Below, in pieces: positions 13,842 to 13,968 of a stretch of DNA of 13,968 nt. Under the pieces are notes generated by a model. It had not been told where the DNA came from and made no database searches. It saw nothing but the letters and a program-made list of their open reading frames with translations. Made by a program: the position numbers and the translations under genes. Source of the DNA: Candidatus Mediterraneibacter stercorigallinarum. GTDB lineage: Bacteria; Bacillota; Clostridia; Lachnospirales; Lachnospiraceae. The stretch's first letter is position 1; each line of letters begins with the position of its first letter. The stretch lies in assembly GCA_019116185.1 (NCBI GenBank), contig DXCD01000129.1, forward strand, positions 1-13,968, read 5' to 3'.

Positions 13842-13968
13842 ATCTGGATTTGTCGGGGAGACTTTGATGGAGTAAATCATCCGGAAACAGCGGGGGTTTT
13901 CCAAGACGTATTCGCAGAGGGCGGATGTGTGGCTTCGGTTCCTGATCCGTAATCTGGGAAAGTCTAGA
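13842..13968. other. Non-coding tail, nothing identified
   Basis: No gene start with a convincing ribosome site, no U-tract terminator and no clear promoter are visible before the window ends. A weak GGAAA/TTTCC pairing near 13882-13901 is the only structure seen and is probably chance. Confidence 0.5.

Overview
The window looks like a chromosomal segment from a low-to-mid GC Gram-positive anaerobe of the Clostridia, most likely a gut Lachnospiraceae. The reasons are strong AGGAGG-type ribosome sites, lipobox lipoproteins instead of periplasmic proteins, a CsoR-controlled copper pump, type I AroD, LuxS, and a BMP-type nucleoside ABC transporter. The genus assignment is inference. No mobile element, CRISPR array, tRNA or rRNA was seen.

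Layout. (1) 55-3414, + strand: a good promoter, then a tightly packed three-gene operon. It encodes a sugar-type substrate-binding lipoprotein with no transporter partners nearby, a GlgX/isoamylase-like GH13 protein that has lost all three catalytic residues, and a DUF5662 protein. This is the least explained part of the window. (2) 3492-3971, - strand: luxS with a near-consensus promoter, convergent with the first operon. (3) 4059-5497, + strand: a histidine phosphatase and aroD, closed by a clear rho-independent terminator. (4) 5601-8630, + strand: a copper-efflux operon. A CsoR operator fills the spacer of its promoter, followed by csoR and copA. The copA frame runs on into a CopZ-like chaperone that still has its own ribosome site and ATG. 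Removing one A from a run of seven would restore separate copA and copZ genes. (5) 8773-13841, + strand: a complete BMP-family ABC importer (lipoprotein, double-domain ATPase, two permeases) with a structured leader and imperfect tandem repeats just upstream of the promoter.

How the genes work together. CsoR releases its operator when it binds Cu(I), so CopA (with or without the CopZ tail) exports copper. The BMP lipoprotein probably captures nucleosides, and the two permeases and the ATPase import them; the hairpin between lipoprotein and ATPase may set their ratio. LuxS belongs to the activated methyl cycle and makes the AI-2 precursor. AroD makes 3-dehydroshikimate. The role of the first operon is unknown; its layout suggests carbohydrate sensing or binding rather than hydrolysis.

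The two observations most worth following are the catalytically dead GH13 protein in its operon and the copA-copZ fusion at an A7 tract.
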